64,000 nt of DNA, from the NCBI RefSeq assembly GCF_000020665.1, contig NC_011071.1, positions 4,392,501 through 4,456,500 on the forward strand, given 5' to 3'. The stretch's first letter is position 1, and each line of letters starts with the position of its first letter. The stretch is from Stenotrophomonas maltophilia R551-3. Its GTDB lineage: Bacteria; Pseudomonadota; Gammaproteobacteria; Xanthomonadales; Xanthomonadaceae. Under the pieces are notes generated by a model. That model saw nothing but the letters and a program-made list of their open reading frames with translations, had not been told where the DNA came from and ran no database searches. A program made the translations under genes and the position numbers. Below, one piece after another: positions 55,041 to 63,762 of this stretch.

Positions 55041-55550
55041 TCAACGCAGGTGCGGAATCACCTGGGCCAGCAGATGGGCATCCTTCAACGCGCCGTGCAG
55101 GCCACGGTTACCCGGGATGCGCAGGCGCTGCAGCACATCGTCCAGCTTGTTGCCCTGGCCCGGCCAACGCCCACGCGCCAGCTTCAAGCTGCAGGTAATG
55201 CGGCAATGCTGGGCCAGCGTGCCGGGGATGCCCGCCAGGCGCAGCTCGTTGTCCAGGAAGCCGACATCGAAGGTGGCGTTGTGCGCGACCATCTCGCTGC
55301 CGCGCAGGAAATCCAGCAGTTCGGCAGCCTTGCTGGAGAACAGCGGCTTGCCCACCAGCATCGCGTCGCTGATGCCGTGCACGCGCTGCGCGCCCCAGTC
55401 CACCTTGCGCTGCGGCTGCAGGTAGGTGTGGAACTGGCGACCGGTCAGCTGGCCATCGATCAGTTCGACGGCACCGATTTCGATGACCCGGTGCCCCAGG
55501 CGGTGGGAGATGCCGGTGGTTTCGGTATCCAGTGCGACGATGCGGCTCAT
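55041..55550 (-). CDS. DnaQ-like 3'-5' exonuclease, short form
   Basis: 169 aa DEDDh exonuclease: IVALDTETTG (ExoI), HNATFDVGFLD (ExoII) and HGALKDAHLLA (ExoIII) with the catalytic residues present. It matches the catalytic domain of the DNA polymerase III epsilon subunit but stops where the alpha-binding C-terminal part (about 60 residues in E. coli DnaQ) would begin. It may therefore be a stand-alone repair or RNA/DNA-trimming exonuclease rather than the replicative proofreader, which is usually encoded beside rnhA. Confidence 0.85.
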   Translation of the reverse strand: MSRIVALDTETTGISHRLGHRVIEIGAVELIDGQLTGRQFHTYLQPQRKVDWGAQRVHGISDAMLVGKPLFSSKAAELLDFLRGSEMVAHNATFDVGFLDNELRLAGIPGTLAQHCRITCSLKLARGRWPGQGNKLDDVLQRLRIPGNRGLHGALKDAHLLAQVIPHLR

Positions 55551-55614
55551 GCGTGTTGCTGTTTCCTGTTGCGTGCTGTGGTGATTTTCGCATGCCTGCA
55601 GCAGGAAGCCCCCT

Positions 55615-55702
55615 GTAGAGCCGAGCCCGCGCTCGGCTCACGCGCGAAGCGCGGGCCTTGAACGTTGCAGCCAGAAGCAGCCGAGCCTGGGCTCGGCTCT
55701 AC
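55615..55702. repeat. GTAG REP pair
   Basis: GTAGAGCCGAGCCCGCGCTC at left and a GCCGAGCCTGGGCTCGGCTC-TAC copy at right. The spacer holds a further small hairpin (CACGCGCGAAGCGCGG). Confidence 0.8.
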
Positions 55703-55715
55703 AGATAAGCGGATT

Positions 55716-56609
55716 TCACCCCAATACCTCCACCACCCAGTCGATGAACACCCGCAGACGCTGGCTCTTGTGCCGGTTAGGCGGGAACATCACGTGCATC
55801 GGCATCGGCGGCAGCTGCCAGTCCTGCAACACCGGCAGCAGCTCGCCGCGCGCCAGGTGCGGCTCGGCCATGTAGCTGGGCAGCGCGACCACGCCCAGCC
55901 CTGCCAATGCAGCCGCCAGATAGGCGTTGCCGTCGTCGAAGCCGACCGTATAGCGGCCCTGCACCTCAACGCGCTCATCGCCACGCTGTGCAGTGAACAC
56001 GCGGGCGCGGCCACTGCGCGGGCTGAGGAAACCGACCATGTGGTGATCCGGACCTTCCAGCGCGCGCGGGTCGGCTGGCAGCCCGAAACGCTGCACATAG
56101 CCCGGGCTGGCATGGAAGCCGATCGGCAGCGCGCCGAGCGGCCTCGCCACCAGCGCCGGGTCGGCCGGGGTGCCACCACGGATCACGCAATCGACGTTGT
56201 CGGCGATGACGTCGACCTCGCGGTCACTCACGCCGATGTCCAACTGGATCTCCGGGTAGCGCGCCTGGAAATCCGGCAGCGCCGGTACCAGCCGCAGCCG
56301 CGCGTAGGGCCCCGGCACATCCACGCGCAGTCGCCCACGCGGCTGCGTGGCGGCATCGCCCAGTCCGCCCTCCACCTCTTCCAGCTCAGCCAGCAGGCGG
56401 GCGATGCGCGGGTAGTAGGCCGCGCCATCGGCGGTGACGCTGACCCGGCGCGTGGTGCGGTTGAGCAACCGCAGCCGCAGGTGCGCCTCCAGCTGCTGCA
56501 CCAGCTGGGTGGCCGTGGTGCGGCTGATCTGCAGGGTCTGCGCGGCGCGGGTGAAGCTGCCGGTTTCCACTACCCGGGCAAAGGCGCGCATCGCCTCGAA
56601 ACGGTCCAT
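55716..56609 (-). CDS. LysR-family transcription regulator
   Basis: 297 aa. An N-terminal winged helix-turn-helix (MRAFARVVETGSFTRAAQTL) is followed by a LysR substrate-binding domain (about 90-295). LysR proteins usually regulate the divergent neighbour; here that is the RidA gene, 108 bases away, so control of ridA is the natural hypothesis. The ATG at 56609 gives MDRFEAMRAF, the standard start; the longer frame reaches across the promoter. Confidence 0.88.
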   Translation of the reverse strand: MDRFEAMRAFARVVETGSFTRAAQTLQISRTTATQLVQQLEAHLRLRLLNRTTRRVSVTADGAAYYPRIARLLAELEEVEGGLGDAATQPRGRLRVDVPGPYARLRLVPALPDFQARYPEIQLDIGVSDREVDVIADNVDCVIRGGTPADPALVARPLGALPIGFHASPGYVQRFGLPADPRALEGPDHHMVGFLSPRSGRARVFTAQRGDERVEVQGRYTVGFDDGNAYLAAALAGLGVVALPSYMAEPHLARGELLPVLQDWQLPPMPMHVMFPPNRHKSQRLRVFIDWVVEVLG

Positions 56610-56717
56610 GGCTGGCCATGATTGTTTGGAATTGGCAATCAATCTAGGCCGATCATCGCGGTTTATCCAGACAGCGCTGGCGGGGAGGATGGCGTTCTTT
56701 CCCACGGGTTCCTTCCC

Positions 56718-57107
56718 ATGTCACAGCGCGATGTCGTTTTCCCCGCCGGCCGCCAGGCCCTGTACGAGCGCAACCGCTACTCGCCGGCGATCCGTTCCAA
56801 TGGCTTCCTGTTCGTCTCCGGCCAGGTCGGCAGCCGCGAGGATGGTTCGCCTGAGCCGGACTTCGAAGCGCAGGTGCGCCGCGCCTTCGAAAATCTCAAT
56901 GCGGTACTGGCTGCCGCCGGCTGCAGCTTCGATGACGTGGTCGACGTGACCGTGTTCCTGGTCGACCCCGAGAAGAACTTCGAGAAGGCCTGGGCGATCG
57001 TGCCCGAGTACTGGGGCGAGGCGCCGCACCCGACCCTGACCGGCATCGGCGTGACCTGGCTGTACGGATTCCAGTTCGAGATCAAGGTGATCGCGAAGCT
57101 GCCGTGA
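56718..57107 (+). CDS. RidA-family protein (YjgF/YER057c/UK114)
   Basis: 129 aa. SGQVGSREDGSPEPDFEAQV and DVVDVTVFLVD give the family pattern of trimeric enamine/imine deaminases that protect against reactive 2-aminoacrylate. The final arginine-containing signature of archetypal RidA is not obvious, so it may belong to a side branch. The ATG at 56718 is preferred over 56622, which lies in the regulator's promoter. Its 3' end has been copied twice downstream. Confidence 0.86.
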   Translation: MSQRDVVFPAGRQALYERNRYSPAIRSNGFLFVSGQVGSREDGSPEPDFEAQVRRAFENLNAVLAAAGCSFDDVVDVTVFLVDPEKNFEKAWAIVPEYWGEAPHPTLTGIGVTWLYGFQFEIKVIAKLP

Positions 57108-57421
57108 TACGGGTAGTGCCGGCCGCTGGCCGGCAATGTGTCGGGGGTCGAAAAGCGTGTCGACCAAGGTCGACACCTACCAGGGCAGTCGGCGTGACCT
57201 GGCTATACGGGTTCCAGTTCGAGATCAAGGTGATCGCTAAGCTGCCTGCAGACCGGTAGTGCCGGCCGCTGGCCGGCAATGTGTCGGGGGTCGAAAAGCG
57301 TGTCGACCAAGGTCGACACCTACCAAGGCAGTCGGCGTGACCTGGCTGTATGGGTTCCAGTTCGAGATCAAGGTGATCGCGAAGCTGCCTGCAGACCGGT
57401 AGTGCCGGCCGCTGGCCGGCA
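57048..57421. repeat. 143-bp tandem repeat carrying the ridA 3' end and a REP
   Basis: Copies begin at 57048, 57191 and 57334 (exact spacing 143). Each unit starts with the last about 20 codons of ridA (GVTWLYGFQFEIKVIAKLP), then a GTAG REP (57113, 57256, 57399), a GTCG-rich stretch and a palindrome GTGTCGACCAAGGTCGACAC (57157, 57300). Copies 2 and 3 are headless coding fragments. Differences between the coding parts (CTG/CTA, TAC/TAT, GGA/GGG, GCG/GCT) are all at third codon positions. No promoter or start codon precedes the extra copies, so they are pseudogene fragments. Confidence 0.88.
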
Positions 57422-57431
57422 GCAATGTGCC

Positions 57432-57478
57432 GGGGCCAGCCCGTTCCAGAGGAACGGGATCCGACCCCACACCCGGCG
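57432..57478. repeat. GGGGCC...GACCCC inverted repeat
   Basis: Fourth member of the family seen at 6378: ends GGGGCCAGCCC and GGGATCCGACCCC, inner stem CGTTCC/GGAACG. It separates the ridA array from the metal-efflux operon. Confidence 0.7.
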
Positions 57479-57561
57479 CACCTGAACGGGAGGTTCCGAC
57501 GAATTCCCGAGGTGGCCATTGATATTGTATCCGGCGAAAACCGCTTGCTAGCCTCCCCTCC

Positions 57562-57897
57562 ATGCGCCGGATCACCCGCCAACTGCGTACGTACCTGATG
57601 ATGCTGCTGATGGCGGCATTCGTGGTCGTGCCGGTGGCCGACGCACTGGTGTGTGCGGTGGAACCGCATGCCAGCAGCGCCCATGTCGAATCCCTCGCGG
57701 ACGATGCAGGCGGTGACAGCGACAGCAAGCACACGGGTGCCTGCACGCATAACCACTGCCACCACTCCACGCTGAGCCTGCCGGCGAACGATTTCGCCGC
57801 CTTCGGTACGCCGCTGCCGGCGCGCTGGATGAATGCCGGCGACGTTGCGACCTATGCGGTCGCCCAGGATGAATTGACGCGTCCCCCCCGGGCGTGA
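57562..57897 (+). CDS. His-rich leader protein of the metal-efflux operon
   Basis: 111 aa. A signal or anchor helix (TYLMMLLMAAFVVVPVADAL) is followed by a His/Cys cluster (SKHTGACTHNHCHHS) suited to binding metal ions in the periplasm. It precedes czcC by 56 bases and resembles in position the CzcI-type or other small metal-sensing proteins of czc operons. No enzyme motif. Metal binding is inferred from composition only. Confidence 0.78.
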   Translation: MRRITRQLRTYLMMLLMAAFVVVPVADALVCAVEPHASSAHVESLADDAGGDSDSKHTGACTHNHCHHSTLSLPANDFAAFGTPLPARWMNAGDVATYAVAQDELTRPPRA

Positions 57898-57953
57898 GTT
57901 GAGCGCGTCCCGCAATCGCGGGCTCCCGTTTCACTCACAACCGGAATCCCCCT

Positions 57954-59207
57954 ATGTCGATCCTGACACCTCGGTCGCCGCGCGCGGCCGGGCTGGTCGT
58001 CGCTGTACTGCTGGGCCTTGCCCCGGCAATGCAGGCGTCGGCGCAAGCCGCCCCTTCCTACGACACCCTGCTTGAACGCCTCGACCAGTTGCCCGGCACC
58101 CGTGTCGGCGCGGCGCTGGCCGAAGCCGCCGATGCCCGTGCCGACCAGGCCCGTGCGTTGCCCAATCCTTCCCTCTCCTACTCCGCCGAGAACGCGTGGG
58201 GCACCGGCTCCTATGGCGGCATGGGCAAGGCCGATACCGTGCTCACCCTGTCCCAGCCCCTGGAGGTATGGGGCCAGCGCGGCGCGCGCGTCCGTGCCGC
58301 CCGCGCCGAGGCACAGGCGGCCAACCTGCGTGGCGCCCAAAGCCGCAGCGATGTGGCCAGCCAGTTGGCGGTGGTCTATGCACAGGCGGAAAGTGCATTG
58401 CGCCGCTACAGCCTGGCCGAAGAGGCACTGACCCTCACCCGCGACGACGCCAACGCCGTCAACGCGATGGTCAAGCAGGGCCGCGAGCCGCAGCTGCGTG
58501 CGGTGCAGGCGCAGAGCGAAGTGGCCAACGCCAGCGCCGCGCTGGATGAGGCACAGGCCTTCCGCGACGCCGCACTGGCCCGCCTGGCTGGCGCCGCGCT
58601 GCTGGATGCACCGGTGCAGTCGATCGACAACAGCCTGCTCGACCGTGCTCCGCCGCTGCCGCGTGGCGCCACCGATGCCGCGCTGGCGGTGCGCATCGCC
58701 GAGGCCGAAGCCGATGCAGCGGGCAAGCTGGTCGATGTGGAGCGCAAGCGCGCCCTGCCCGACCTCAGCGTCACTGCCGCACAGACACGCTTCCGCGAGG
58801 GCGGCGAGCGCGCCTACAACCTCGGGGTCAGCCTCAGCATCCCGCTGTTCGACCGTAACCGCGGTGGCATCCGCGCCGCCAATGCCGACCAGCGCGCGGC
58901 CGAAGCCCGTCTGGACCAGCAACGCCGTGACAGCGAGGCCGCGCGCCTCTCCGCCGTGGCTGGACTGAAGGCCGCCGGCAGCCGCACCCGTGCCTCCGAC
59001 GAAAGCGTGGTCGCTGCCGAGGAGGCGTATCGGCTGGCCCGGGTCGGCTTCGACGCAGGACGCATCTCGCAGCTGGAACTGCGCAGCACGCGCAGCGCCC
59101 TCATCGCCGCCCGCGGCACCGCCGTGGACGCACGCCTGTCGCGCGTCGGCGCCGAAATCGATCTTGCGCGCCTTGAAGGGCGCGCCCCCTTTGTGGAGGC
59201 CCCATGA
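57954..59207 (+). CDS. czcC: Outer-membrane channel of heavy-metal RND efflux (CzcC-like)
   Basis: 417 aa TolC-family protein: signal peptide (VVAVLLGLAPAMQASAQA), long helices rich in Ala, Arg and Glu that build the periplasmic barrel (RVGAALAEAADARADQARAL, DQQRR-type repeats), and two beta segments (NPSLSYSAEN, NLGVSLSIPLFDRNRGG). It carries metal ions through the outer membrane. Its stop overlaps the czcB start (ATGA). Confidence 0.88.
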   Translation: MSILTPRSPRAAGLVVAVLLGLAPAMQASAQAAPSYDTLLERLDQLPGTRVGAALAEAADARADQARALPNPSLSYSAENAWGTGSYGGMGKADTVLTLSQPLEVWGQRGARVRAARAEAQAANLRGAQSRSDVASQLAVVYAQAESALRRYSLAEEALTLTRDDANAVNAMVKQGREPQLRAVQAQSEVANASAALDEAQAFRDAALARLAGAALLDAPVQSIDNSLLDRAPPLPRGATDAALAVRIAEAEADAAGKLVDVERKRALPDLSVTAAQTRFREGGERAYNLGVSLSIPLFDRNRGGIRAANADQRAAEARLDQQRRDSEAARLSAVAGLKAAGSRTRASDESVVAAEEAYRLARVGFDAGRISQLELRSTRSALIAARGTAVDARLSRVGAEIDLARLEGRAPFVEAP

Positions 59208-60409
59208 CTCTCTCCCGTACTTTTCCGCTGATCGGCGGCGTCCTGCTGGCCGTGTTCCTGGCCGGCTGCGCCGGCAACGCGCAGACGCCGGAAACGGTGG
59301 ATGCGACCACCGCCAAGGCAGGCAACGATGATGGCCACGGCCATGCTGCCGACAGCAAGGAAGCCAAGGCGGAAACCGCCAAGGCTCCCGCCGACGCCGA
59401 TGAAGGCGTGGTGCAGCTGACCCAGGAACAGATCAAGGCGTCCGGTATCGAGGTGGTCGCCATCGGCCGTGGTGGCGGTGGCTCCACGCGCCTGTCCGGC
59501 CGGGTCGAACCGTCGGTGGGCGCACGTGCCTCGGTGGCATCCACGGTGACCGGCCGGGTCGAACGCGTGCTGGTCGCGCCGGGCACGGCGGTGAAGCAGA
59601 ACCAGGCACTGGCCATCGTGGTCAGTGGCGAGGCAGCGGTGTTCCGCGCCAATGCGCTGGCCGCATCGGCTGAAGCCGAGGCCGCACGCCTGGCCTACGG
59701 TCGCGACAAGGCGCTGGTCGACCAGGGCGTGGTCGCCCGCCAGGAGCTGGAAACCTCGCGCGCGCGTTCGCTGGCGGCACAGGCCCAGGCGGCCGCCGCG
59801 CAGGCCCAGGCCGCCGCCAACGGTGCGCCCGATGCCAGTGGCCGCGTACGCATCACCAGCCCGGTGGCCGGCATCGTCGGCAACGTGCAGGTCACACCGG
59901 GCGGCGTGGTCGCTGCCGGTAGTGCCGTGGCTGACGTCGCCGATCCGAGCATGAACGAACTGGTGTTCACCGCGCCGCCGGCGCTGGCCGCGCAGGTCAC
60001 GCCCGGCATGAAGCTGGAAGTGAGCGTGCCGGGTGGCAGCTTCACCGCCACCGTCACCGGTTCGGCCGCCGATGTCCGCCAGCAGGGCGGCGTGGCGGTG
60101 ATCCGTGCCACGCCGGTGGACGCCTCCTTGCCGCCGGCCGGTTCGCCGGTATCGGCGGTGGTGGTCACCGAAGGCCAGGACGGTTCGCTCAGCGTGCCGG
60201 CCGATGCGGTGCAGAACGTCGACGGCAGCAGTGCAGTGTTCGTCGCCGTCGAAGGCGGTTTCAAGGCGCAGCCGGTGCTGGCCGGACGCCGTGCCGGCGA
60301 CCGCATCGAGATCCTCGGTGGGCTGACCGGCAGCGAGCGCATCGTTGGCAGCAATGCCTTCCTGCTCAAGGCCGAACTGGCCAAGGGCGAAGCCGAGCAC
60401 GGCCACTGA
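59204..60409 (+). CDS. czcB: Periplasmic adaptor of heavy-metal RND efflux (CzcB-like)
   Basis: 401 aa. Lipoprotein signal ending AVFLAGC. A His-rich stretch (DDGHGHAADSK) near residue 45 and a C-terminal EHGH may bind metal. Membrane-fusion-protein parts follow: lipoyl halves (GRVERVLVAPGTAVKQNQAL and VRITSPVAGIVGNVQVTPGG) around an alpha-hairpin, then beta-barrel. It links the CzcA pump to the CzcC channel. The start overlaps czcC by 4 bases. Confidence 0.9.
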   Translation: MTLSRTFPLIGGVLLAVFLAGCAGNAQTPETVDATTAKAGNDDGHGHAADSKEAKAETAKAPADADEGVVQLTQEQIKASGIEVVAIGRGGGGSTRLSGRVEPSVGARASVASTVTGRVERVLVAPGTAVKQNQALAIVVSGEAAVFRANALAASAEAEAARLAYGRDKALVDQGVVARQELETSRARSLAAQAQAAAAQAQAAANGAPDASGRVRITSPVAGIVGNVQVTPGGVVAAGSAVADVADPSMNELVFTAPPALAAQVTPGMKLEVSVPGGSFTATVTGSAADVRQQGGVAVIRATPVDASLPPAGSPVSAVVVTEGQDGSLSVPADAVQNVDGSSAVFVAVEGGFKAQPVLAGRRAGDRIEILGGLTGSERIVGSNAFLLKAELAKGEAEHGH

Positions 60410-60419
60410 GGAGGCGATC

Positions 60420-63400
60420 ATGTTCAAGCTGATCATTGAAACAGCGGTACGCCACCGCTGGCTGGTGGTGTTCATGGCGGCGCTGATCGCCGCCATGGGC
60501 CTGTTCCAGCTGGGCAAGCTGCCGATCGACGCAGTGCCGGACATCACCAACCGCCAGGTGCAGATCAACACGGTGGCACCGGCGCTGACGCCGGAGCAGA
60601 TCGAACGGCAGGTGACCTACCCGCTGGAAACCGCGCTGGCCGGCATTCCCGGCCTGACCACCACCCGTTCGTTGTCGCGCAATGGCTTCTCGCAGGTCAC
60701 CGCGATCTTCACCGATGCCACCGACATCTACTTCGCCCGCCAGCAGGTAGCCGAACGCATGCGCGAAGCATCGGAAGACCTGCCCGATGGCGCGTCGCCG
60801 ATGCTGTCGCCGGTCACCACCGGCCTCGGCGAGGTGCTGATGTGGACCGTGGACTTCACCGCGTTCGATCCGGCCAAGCTGGCCAAGCCCGGTGAAGCGG
60901 GTTGGCAGGCCGGCGAGGTCTACCGCACGCCGGAAGGCAACCTGCTGCGTACGCCGGAAGAACGTGCGACCTACCTGCGCACCGTGCAGGACTGGATCAT
61001 CGCGCCGCAGATGCGTTCCAGCCCGGGGCTGGCCGGCGTCGATACGGTCGGCGGCTACGTCAAGGAATACGGCGTGCATCCGGACAGTGCGAGGCTGGCC
61101 GCGCACGGACTCGGCCTGGCCGACCTGGTCACTGCCCTGCAGCGTTCCAACGTGCAGGCCGGTGCCGGTTTCGTACAGCGTGCCGGCGAAGGCCTGGTGG
61201 TACGTGCCGACGGCCTGGCGCTGACCACCGACGATCTGGCACAGGCCCCGGTAGCCACCCGCAATGGCGTGGTGGTGCGCGTGGCCGATGTGGCCGACGT
61301 CGACCTGAGCCGCGCACCGCGCTTGGGTGCGGCCAGCCGCAACGGCCATGAAGCCGTGCTGGGTACCGCGCTGATGATCGCCGGCGGCAACAGCCGCACC
61401 GTGGCCCAGGCCGCGGCCGCGCGCCTGGAACAGGTCAACAAGTCGCTGCCGGCCGACATCGTGGCGGCACCGGTGCTGGACCGCAGCGTGCTGGTCAATT
61501 CGACCATCAAGACCGTGGCCAAGAACCTCACCGAGGGTGCGCTGCTGGTGGTGGTGGTGCTGTTCCTGCTGCTGGGCAACCTGCGTGCAGCAACGATCAC
61601 CGCGCTGGTGATTCCGCTGTCGTTCCTGTTCGCAGTGATCGGCATGAACCGCTTCGGCATCAGCGGCAACCTGATGAGCCTGGGTGCACTGGACTTCGGC
61701 ATCCTGGTGGACGGTGCGGTGATCGTGGTCGAATCGACGCTGCTGATGCTGGGCCAGCGCCGCGCCGAACTGGGTCGTGCGTTGACCGCGATGGAACGCC
61801 TGCGCGTGGCCGCCGATTCGGCGATGAAGATGGCACGCCCGGCGGCCTTCGGCCAGTTGATCATCCTGCTGGTGTTCGCGCCGATCCTCACCCTGGAAGG
61901 CGTGGAGGGCAAGACGTTCCACCCGATGGCGGCCACGTTCATGCTGGCCCTGATCGGTGCCTTCATCTTCTCCTTCACCTTCGTGCCGGCGATGGCCGCG
62001 CTGCTGGTGCGCGAGCCGAAGGTGAAGGATGGCGATGCGCATGCCGATGATGGCGAGCACGAAACCAAGCTGATCCGCGTGCTGCGCGCGCGCATCGAAC
62101 CGGTGATCCGCAAGGCCGTGGACCATCCGCGCACGGTGGTGGTAGGCACGGTGATGATGGTGGTGGTGGGCATTGGTTCGTTCTCGCTGCTGGGCCGCGA
62201 GTTCATGCCGACGCTGGACGAAGGCAACGTGGCGATGCAGGCCCTGCGCGTGCCGTCGACGTCTCTGGAGCAGTCGCTGGCGATGCAGCTGGCACTGGAA
62301 AAGGCGATTGCCAAGCAGCCGGAAGTGGAAACCGTGTTCTCGCGCACCGGTACCGCCGAGGCGGCGATCGATCCGATGCCGACCAACATCTCCGACAGCG
62401 TGATCGTGCTCAAGCCACGCAAGGACTGGCCGGATCCGAAACTGGGCAAGGATGCACTGGTGGCACGCTTCGAAAAGCTGGCCGGGCAGCAGCTGGGCAA
62501 CAGCTTCGAGTTCAGCCAGCCGATCGAACTGCGCTTCAACGAGCTGATTTCCGGTGTGCGTACCGATCTGGCGGTGATGATCTTCGGCGATGACTTCAGC
62601 CAGCTGCAGAAGGTGGCCGACCAGGTGGCGCTGAAGCTGCGCGCGGTGGAGGGCGCGGCCGATGTGCGGGTCGAACAGATCTCCGGCCTGCCCACGCTCA
62701 ACGTGGCGATCGATCACGTGGCTGCGGCGCAGTACGGCCTGACCGCGGCGGATGTGAGTGACGCGCTGGCCACCGGCATCGGTGGTACCGCCGCCGGCAA
62801 GATCTTCGAAGGCGACCGTCGCTTCAACGTGGTGGTGCGCCTGGACGATGCCTCGCGCAATGATCCGGACCAGCTGGCCTCGCTGCCGATCGCCACGCCC
62901 GCGGGGCTGGTGATTCCGCTGTCGTCGGTCGCGCGCATCACGGTCAGCGAAGGACCGAACCAGATCAGCCGCAACAACGGCAGCCGCCGTGTGGTGGTGC
63001 AGGCCAACGTGCGTGGCCGCGATCTGGGCGGCTTCGTCGGCGAGGCACAGGCGGCGGTGGCTGATGTTGCATTGCCGCCAGGCGCCTACCTGACCTGGGG
63101 TGGCCAGTTCGAGAATCTGCAGCGCGCGGAGAAGCGGCTGGCGACGGTGGTGCCGGTGGTGTTCCTGCTGATCGGCAGCCTGCTGTTCATGGCCCTGCGC
63201 AGCGGCAAGGAAGCCGTGCTGGTGTTCAGCTGCGTACCGTTGGCGCTGGTCGGCGGCATTCTTGCGCTGCTGCTGCGTGGCATGCCGTTCTCGGTGTCGG
63301 CGGCGGTTGGTTTCATCGCCGTCTCCGGCGTGGCCACCTTGAACGGCCTGGTGCTGATGCAGGCGATCCGCGAGCGCCTGGATGCCGGTGACCTGCCGCT

Positions 63401-63629
63401 GCAGGCGGCGATCAACGGTGCGTCGAGCCGCATCCGCGCGGTGCTGACCACGGCGCTGGTGGCGATCGTCGGCTTCATTCCGATGGCGATCGCCAGCGGT
63501 TCCGGTGCGGAAGTGCAGAAGCCGCTGGCCACGGTGGTAATCGGTGGCCTGATCACCGCCACCGTGCTGACCCTGCTGGTGCTGCCGACCTTTGCAGCAC
63601 GCGTGGCCAAGCCAAGGGCGGTGGGCTGA
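60420..63629 (+). CDS. czcA: Heavy-metal RND pump (CzcA family)
   Basis: 1069 aa with the RND duplicated layout: 12 helices and two large periplasmic loops. The fourth helix has DFGILVDGAV, with D425 and D431, the form of divalent-metal pumps (Zn/Co/Cd or Ni) and unlike the Cu/Ag pump CusA. GAGGAG precedes the ATG at 60420; a longer frame to 60345 lies inside czcB. It exports cations from periplasm or cytosol using proton flow. The exact metal is open. Confidence 0.93.
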   Translation: MFKLIIETAVRHRWLVVFMAALIAAMGLFQLGKLPIDAVPDITNRQVQINTVAPALTPEQIERQVTYPLETALAGIPGLTTTRSLSRNGFSQVTAIFTDATDIYFARQQVAERMREASEDLPDGASPMLSPVTTGLGEVLMWTVDFTAFDPAKLAKPGEAGWQAGEVYRTPEGNLLRTPEERATYLRTVQDWIIAPQMRSSPGLAGVDTVGGYVKEYGVHPDSARLAAHGLGLADLVTALQRSNVQAGAGFVQRAGEGLVVRADGLALTTDDLAQAPVATRNGVVVRVADVADVDLSRAPRLGAASRNGHEAVLGTALMIAGGNSRTVAQAAAARLEQVNKSLPADIVAAPVLDRSVLVNSTIKTVAKNLTEGALLVVVVLFLLLGNLRAATITALVIPLSFLFAVIGMNRFGISGNLMSLGALDFGILVDGAVIVVESTLLMLGQRRAELGRALTAMERLRVAADSAMKMARPAAFGQLIILLVFAPILTLEGVEGKTFHPMAATFMLALIGAFIFSFTFVPAMAALLVREPKVKDGDAHADDGEHETKLIRVLRARIEPVIRKAVDHPRTVVVGTVMMVVVGIGSFSLLGREFMPTLDEGNVAMQALRVPSTSLEQSLAMQLALEKAIAKQPEVETVFSRTGTAEAAIDPMPTNISDSVIVLKPRKDWPDPKLGKDALVARFEKLAGQQLGNSFEFSQPIELRFNELISGVRTDLAVMIFGDDFSQLQKVADQVALKLRAVEGAADVRVEQISGLPTLNVAIDHVAAAQYGLTAADVSDALATGIGGTAAGKIFEGDRRFNVVVRLDDASRNDPDQLASLPIATPAGLVIPLSSVARITVSEGPNQISRNNGSRRVVVQANVRGRDLGGFVGEAQAAVADVALPPGAYLTWGGQFENLQRAEKRLATVVPVVFLLIGSLLFMALRSGKEAVLVFSCVPLALVGGILALLLRGMPFSVSAAVGFIAVSGVATLNGLVLMQAIRERLDAGDLPLQAAINGASSRIRAVLTTALVAIVGFIPMAIASGSGAEVQKPLATVVIGGLITATVLTLLVLPTFAARVAKPRAVG

Positions 63630-63637
63630 AAGACCAC

Positions 63638-63668
63638 GGGGTCGGATCGTGCGATCCGACCCCGTTTT
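63638..63668 (+). terminator. Intrinsic terminator of the czc operon
   Basis: Stem GGGGTCGGATC/GATCCGACCCC around GTGC, followed by GTTTT, 9 bases after the czcA stop. It shares outer ends with the GGGGTC...GACCCC repeat family but lacks the inner insert. Confidence 0.8.
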
Positions 63669-63678
63669 CCGATCCCTG

Positions 63679-63752
63679 GTAGTGCCGGCCGCTGGCCGGC
63701 AATGTCGAACGTTTGCGGTGCATGCGGGTTGCCGGCCAGCGGCCGGCACTAC
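63679..63752. repeat. Inverted pair of GTAG REP elements
   Basis: Same pair as at 6275: GTAGTGCCGGCCGCTGGCCG at left and its inverse at right, spaced by 28 bases, between convergent genes. Confidence 0.88.
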
Positions 63753-63762
63753 CCTTGCACGG

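Noticed and set aside
57048..57421. CRISPR array
   Set aside because: Units are 143 bp, adjacent, and contain coding sequence and a REP; there are no short repeats with unique spacers.
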